A stretch of 64,000 nt of DNA from CAVYXA01 sp963846775 (GTDB lineage: Bacteria > Verrucomicrobiota > Verrucomicrobiia > Chthoniobacterales > UBA10450). The notes under the pieces are model-generated. The model did no database searches. It saw only the letters and a list, made by a program, of their open reading frames with translations, and was not told the DNA's origin. Below, in pieces: positions 60,350 to 64,000 of the stretch. The DNA is taken from assembly GCA_963846775.1 (NCBI GenBank), contig CAWJXB010000005.1:124001-188000 (forward strand), given 5' to 3'. The position numbers and the translations under genes were made by a program. Numbering within the stretch: position 1 is the first letter of the stretch; each line of letters begins with the position of its first letter.

Positions 60350-61687
60350 TCAATCCTTCAACGAATATTCCTGTTTCACCCACTCGAGCGCTTCCTCGCG
60401 GGTGCGGAACGTTCCTTCGAGCTGGCGCGTCTCGACGGCTTCGAGAATTTCGCCGAACTTCGGGCCCGGTTTGAGACCCAGCGCCATGAGATCTTCACCG
60501 CGCACCAGCGGCGGTGGGATGATCGGTTCATTGGCGAACTCTTCACGTTTGCGCAGGAGAAACTCGTAATTGTCCAGCATCCGATGGCTGCTCTCACAAT
60601 CGACTCGGTGTAGCTCCAACTCGTCGTCAAATGTCGGGCGCGCCATGAAGCGTTTCAATTTCGCCACCCGCATTTTGGGCGTGTCCTTGAAGACCATGTG
60701 CTGGCGGACCATTTCGACGGTCGCGTCTGTTTCGGCGCCCGAAAATCGCAGCCGCCGCATGATAGCTGTCGTCATTTCGGCGCCGATCCGGTCGTGCTCG
60801 TTAAAACGAATCCGGCCAGTAGGATCGACCGTGGCCGTGACCGGCTTGGCCACATCGTGAAACAGAACGGCGAAAACGAGCGGCAGGGAAACTTTGTCCG
60901 GCAACGATTGCAGCATCAATCGCGTGTGAACAAAGACGTCGCCTTCGGGATGAAATTGTTCTGGCTGCAACACGCCTTTCATCGCCTCGAGCTCTGGGAG
61001 CACCGCCCGCATCAATCCGCTCGCGTCGAGCAAATCCCAACCGCGCGCGCGATTGGGTGATGTGAAAATGCGCACCAGTTCGTCGCGGATTCGTTCGGCG
61101 CTGATCTGATTGATCGACCCCGCATTCGCGACCAGCGCATCCCAAGTGTGAGCGTCGATCTTGTAATCGAGCACGGCCGCGAACCGGACGGCGCGCAGCA
61201 TCCGCAATCGGTCTTCAGCAAATCGTTGCCTGGGATCACCGATTGCGCGGACCAGTTTCGCTTTAAGATCGGCCTGGCCGTCGACGAAATCGATCACTTT
61301 TTCAGCGACAGGGTCGAAGAACATTCCGTTGATCGTGAAGTCGCGCCGCTTTGCATCTTCTTCCGGCGAGGAGAATCGGACTGAGATCGGGTGCCGCCCG
61401 TCGCTGTACGCTTCGTCGGATCGAAACGTCGCAACTTCAAATTGGAATCCGTTTTCAAGCACGATGATTACACCGAATTGCGCGCCGACCGCATACGTCC
61501 GGGCGAAAAGATTTTGCACTTCTTCCGGTCGCGCATTGGTGGCGATGTCGAAATCTTTTGGTTGGATTCCCCGGACGAGATCGCGGACGCAACCTCCGGC
61601 GAAGTAGGCGATGTGGCCGGCCGCGCGCAAGCGGGCCGCGACCTGGCGTGCCGCCTCCTCCATCGGCAAGATTTCGCTCTCTTCCAT
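60350..61687 (-). CDS. CCA-adding / poly(A) polymerase-type tRNA nucleotidyltransferase
   Basis: 445 residues from ATG 61687 (MEESEILPMEEA). Class II nucleotidyltransferase head: YFAGGCVRDLVRGIQPKDFD with the DxD metal site and GAQFGVIIVLENGFQFEVAT, KRRDFTINGMFFDP, DPRQRFAEDRLRMLRAVRFA, SAERIRDELVRIF. It has an HD domain (LVFAVLFHDVAKPVTA). Adds or repairs tRNA 3' CCA, needed here because tRNA-Glu has no encoded CCA; polyadenylation is an alternative. A TGTAGCGGCGG palindrome lies just upstream of the start. Earlier in-frame codons to 61810 look non-coding. Confidence 0.92.
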   Translation of the reverse strand: MEESEILPMEEAARQVAARLRAAGHIAYFAGGCVRDLVRGIQPKDFDIATNARPEEVQNLFARTYAVGAQFGVIIVLENGFQFEVATFRSDEAYSDGRHPISVRFSSPEEDAKRRDFTINGMFFDPVAEKVIDFVDGQADLKAKLVRAIGDPRQRFAEDRLRMLRAVRFAAVLDYKIDAHTWDALVANAGSINQISAERIRDELVRIFTSPNRARGWDLLDASGLMRAVLPELEAMKGVLQPEQFHPEGDVFVHTRLMLQSLPDKVSLPLVFAVLFHDVAKPVTATVDPTGRIRFNEHDRIGAEMTTAIMRRLRFSGAETDATVEMVRQHMVFKDTPKMRVAKLKRFMARPTFDDELELHRVDCESSHRMLDNYEFLLRKREEFANEPIIPPPLVRGEDLMALGLKPGPKFGEILEAVETRQLEGTFRTREEALEWVKQEYSLKD

Positions 61688-61828
61688 TGCCGCATTGTAG
61701 CGGCGGTGTGCGACGGTCGCTACTTCCGATGTCCAAGCTCGGCCAGCCGTGAGCTTGAGCGTTTGGATAGCGCCGCGCGAGACTAGCGAGATCAGACGGA
61801 GAACGTCCAATAGAGAGGCAAACCGGCG

Positions 61829-62989
61829 CTAGGGTGTGTGCGGAACGTCCGCATCAAGGGTAAGTGGAATCGCGCGGTTTTTCTGCAGGGTGGCCGCTGC
61901 GGGAAGCTGTGTCCCGTCTGTCAGCATGGGCATATTCCTACTGGCTGGATGGAGTTCAGCCTGGATATTAAAGGTGCATTTCGCGCCGGCCCGGACGACC
62001 GTGATCGGCACGACGTCCCCGGCGGTAATGAAAAACGACGCGTCGAGCACGTCTTCCGGCTCGTGCACTTTTACCTTGCCCACTTGAAGCAGAATGTCAC
62101 CTGGTCTTAAGGCGGATTCAGTGGCCGGCGTCGTCGCCATGACCTCCGTGATCTGGGCGCGCGAACCTTCCTCGGGGTTTTTGGCTTCCGCCACATTGGC
62201 GCCGATCCAGCCGTGGCGGACTTCACCGAAACGAACGAAATCGTTCCGGATCTTTTCGGCAGCGTCGATTGGCAACGCATAACAGGAAGAATTGTTTTCC
62301 AAACTGCTGACCAGAATGCCAACCACTTCGCCTTTCAAATTCAGCAGCGGCGCGCCAGCTTCGCCACGCTGGGTCGGCAAGTTCACGCGCAAGTGCGTGG
62401 TGGAAAAATAACGACCGAGATATTTTCGGTCGAATCCGGCGATCAACCCGAAGCTGGGCGTCTTCCCAAGATCGAGCGGATAGCCGATCGTCACCACCGG
62501 CGTCGCGACTTCGAGCCCTTGCGATGTTCCGATGGGTAACGTCGGTGTCACCAGATCGATCTTCAAAATAGCGATGCCGCTGCGGAGATCGGCCACGACC
62601 TGGCGCGCCGGATATTCCTTGCCGCCAAACTGGATCGAAAAACTGTCCGCTTCGCCGCCGACCGTGTACGAGGTGTAGAGCGTGCCGGTAGGATCGACAA
62701 AAAATCCGGTGCCATAGATGTCGCTGTGTTCATCGACGCCGTGAATTCGGACAACCGCCTTGGCCGAACGCTCAAAGACATCTCTCACTTCGCGACTGAT
62801 CGAGACGGCGGATTGATCCTGAGCGGAGATCGACCTCGCAGCAAAGAGAGCTGCCAAAATTGCCGTCATCCCAAGCCAAGATGTAGTCCTCGCTCGATGG
62901 GCGACGCAATCGACGCTGCGGCTCAGAGCGTTTCGCACAGCCAGGCGGCTACAGGCAGGATCGCAGCTAGAACCGGAAGTTCGATTCAT
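61829..62989 (-). CDS. HtrA-like protein with PDZ domain and no catalytic triad
   Basis: 386 residues (start 62989, overlapping the anti-sigma gene by 23 bases; ATG 62869 gives 346 residues beginning at the signal peptide MTAILAALFAARSISA). The trypsin fold is clear: YGTGFFVDPTGTLYTSYTVG, VADLRSGIAILKID, VVTIGYPLDLGKTPSFGLIA, LPTQRGEAGAPLLNLKGEVV. But His of the AHVV site is Thr, the catalytic Asp (TDLA) is Gly (SGIA), and GNSGGP is GEAGAP with Ala for Ser. A PDZ domain follows (about 255-350, GWIGANVAEAKNPEEGSRAQ). Probably a non-proteolytic PDZ sensor or chaperone acting in the periplasm. Confidence 0.85.
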   Translation of the reverse strand: MNRTSGSSCDPACSRLAVRNALSRSVDCVAHRARTTSWLGMTAILAALFAARSISAQDQSAVSISREVRDVFERSAKAVVRIHGVDEHSDIYGTGFFVDPTGTLYTSYTVGGEADSFSIQFGGKEYPARQVVADLRSGIAILKIDLVTPTLPIGTSQGLEVATPVVTIGYPLDLGKTPSFGLIAGFDRKYLGRYFSTTHLRVNLPTQRGEAGAPLLNLKGEVVGILVSSLENNSSCYALPIDAAEKIRNDFVRFGEVRHGWIGANVAEAKNPEEGSRAQITEVMATTPATESALRPGDILLQVGKVKVHEPEDVLDASFFITAGDVVPITVVRAGAKCTFNIQAELHPASRNMPMLTDGTQLPAAATLQKNRAIPLTLDADVPHTP

Positions 62990-63470
62990 AACTCACTGGA
63001 ACGCTATCGAGCACATAACGCGGCGGCGTCCTCCGAAAACTGTCGGAAGCGTGAGTTTGGGCGCTGCGGTGGAATTGACGTAGCGGCTGAGCGGTAAAGA
63101 CGCGTGTCGCAACCGGGGACGCCAGCGTCCATTCTACCTCGGGGTTGAGTGACGCCGATATCGCGGGTGGATTTTCGGCGGCCACATTCACCGCGCTTGG
63201 CTGTTGGTGAATCTTCAATGAAATCACCGCGGCGCAGATCAACAAGGCTACCGCGGCTGCGGGGTAGGAGGTGAGCGACGGCACGTTGAGCCGGAACAAA
63301 AAGTCGTGCGCTCGTTCCCAGCAAATTCGCCAGATCGGTTGGCGCAGCAATTCATCGCGCTGGTGCCGATGAAACTCGTGCAGGAAATTCTCGAAGTAGC
63401 CGGGCGGCGGTTGCTCGTATCGCTTCAGCCGAAGCAGCTTTGCGATTTCGTTGTCGTTAAACTCGTCCAT
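62967..63470 (-). CDS. Putative membrane anti-sigma factor
   Basis: 167 residues, without cysteine-zinc motif. The N-terminal 90 residues (MDEFNDNEIAKLLRLKRYEQ, PPPGYFENFLHEFHRHQRDE) are cytoplasmic; one helix (about 100-116, AAAVALLICAAVISLKI) follows, then a periplasmic tail ending YVLDSVPVSYESNFRF. Position between an ECF sigma gene and an HtrA-like gene makes an anti-sigma role likely, as in sigma-E/RseA systems. The 11-base gap from the sigma gene suggests coupling. Sequence alone does not show the known RseA fold. Confidence 0.72.
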   Translation of the reverse strand: MDEFNDNEIAKLLRLKRYEQPPPGYFENFLHEFHRHQRDELLRQPIWRICWERAHDFLFRLNVPSLTSYPAAAVALLICAAVISLKIHQQPSAVNVAAENPPAISASLNPEVEWTLASPVATRVFTAQPLRQFHRSAQTHASDSFRRTPPRYVLDSVPVSYESNFRF

Positions 63471-63481
63471 CTCAGCACCCG

Positions 63482-64000
63482 TTAAGAAACCGGATTCTTT
63501 CGGAATTCCTCCAGATAATTTTGCAATTGCCGGTTCGCGTAAAAGAGCCTGGAACGTACCGTGCCTTCCGAGACGTGCAAGATTTTACTAATCTCCGCGT
63601 GGGGCATCCCTTGAATATGGAACATGGTAACCACTGCTCTGTGATCATCAGACAGTTTCATCATGGCCTCGTTCAACCTTTTCTGGAGCTCAGATAGGTC
63701 CGCTTCTCGCACGGGGCTGCTGCCTTGCGTCACTTCCAGGAACTCCTTGTCGTTCTGAATGCTGGAATCGACATCGTCCAGGCTCAGATGGTATCGCCGG
63801 CCGCGTTTTTTGAGGAAATTCAGCGTCATGTTCACCGCGATCGAATGGATCCAGGTGTAGAAGGTTGATTTGCCGCGGAAACCTCGAATCGCTTTATAGG
63901 CCTTGGCGAAGATGTCCTGCAATAGATCGTTCGTGTCTTCGTGGTTCGAGGTCATGTTATAGACCAGGCCGTAAAGGCGCGGGCTGTATTTGATGACCAG
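63482..64000 (-). CDS. ECF RNA polymerase sigma factor (RpoE-like), 5' end outside window
   Basis: The readable part begins at the window edge with LVIKYSPRLYGLVYNMTSNH, then EDTNDLLQDIFAKAYKAIRG (sigma-2 with the DLLQDIF core-binding helix), FRGKSTFYTWIHSIAVNMTL, and sigma-4 (LSDDHRAVVTMFHIQGMPHA, EISKILHVSEGTVRSRLFYA). Typical RpoE/SigW-type. The gene continues beyond 64000 by some 20-40 residues. It leads the operon sigma, anti-sigma, HtrA-like, so an envelope-stress response is probable. Confidence 0.92.
   Translation of the reverse strand: MVIKYSPRLYGLVYNMTSNHEDTNDLLQDIFAKAYKAIRGFRGKSTFYTWIHSIAVNMTLNFLKKRGRRYHLSLDDVDSSIQNDKEFLEVTQGSSPVREADLSELQKRLNEAMMKLSDDHRAVVTMFHIQGMPHAEISKILHVSEGTVRSRLFYANRQLQNYLEEFRKNPVS

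Noticed and set aside
1..64000. CRISPR array, prophage, insertion sequence or integron
   Set aside because: No regularly spaced repeats, no integrase or transposase text and no terminal repeats around a gene were found.

Overview
The window reads as a chromosomal piece of a soil-type Verrucomicrobiota bacterium, most likely close to Chthoniobacterales. This is an inference from gene content: two large secreted proteins ending in the same dockerin-like module, a threonyl-tRNA synthetase without a TGS domain, an ECF sigma factor paired with a zinc-ribbon Ser/Thr kinase, a bacterial SWIB protein, and many short imperfect palindromes between genes. I see no phage, transposase, plasmid or CRISPR array.

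Layout. 1-4.5 kb: broken sodium/solute symporter, OGG-type glycosylase, then tonB-exbB-exbD-def. 4.6-9.9 kb: secreted protein, PAS/GAF histidine kinase, GNAT, membrane glycosyltransferase. 10-16.6 kb: 1057-residue secreted beta-propeller protein, two small secreted proteins, a di-haem cytochrome c protein. 16.7-20.7 kb: tRNA-Glu and an ECF sigma/Ser-Thr kinase pair. 20.8-22.8 kb: thrS. 23.2-36.2 kb: a surface-polysaccharide and lipid island (radical SAM protein, flippase, GT9, two membrane glycosyltransferases, PIG-L-type deacetylase, CDP-alcohol phosphotransferase fusion, inositol-3-phosphate synthase) that also holds several gene remnants. 36.4-50.5 kb: DUF2127 protein, CcsA, glycosyltransferase, second dockerin-like protein, CHAP-like protein, dynamin-like GTPase, polysaccharide deacetylase, hybrid kinase, thioredoxin-like protein, SWIB, RsbU-type phosphatase, lipoprotein. 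50.7-53.4 kb: aroA-cmk-plsC. 53.5-57 kb: transglutaminase-like protein, repeat-bearing secreted protein, inactive alkaline-phosphatase homologue. 57-60.2 kb: gpmI, rpsB, tsf. 60.3-64 kb: tRNA nucleotidyltransferase and an ECF sigma / anti-sigma / HtrA-like operon.

Most notable: (i) three minus-strand copies of a bipartite promoter-like motif (GCGTAACCTC, exactly 15 bases, CAGTAC) ahead of the kinase gene, the di-haem gene and tRNA-Glu, a candidate regulon of the ECF sigma factor whose stop codon lies inside one copy; (ii) two predicted pseudoenzymes, an HtrA-like protein without any of the catalytic triad in a sigma-E-type operon, and an alkaline phosphatase homologue without its nucleophile and most metal ligands, divergent from gpmI; (iii) an inositol-lipid gene pair inside the polysaccharide island, one partner carrying a nucleotidyltransferase-like domain without the signature loop.

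Caution: at least nine single-base indels break conserved genes (symporter three times, kinase three times, thrS, di-haem protein, deacetylase) and the tRNA-Glu anticodon arm. Lesions in thrS and a tRNA suggest consensus errors; the remnants in the polysaccharide island look like true decay. Split genes are listed as the parts that can be read.
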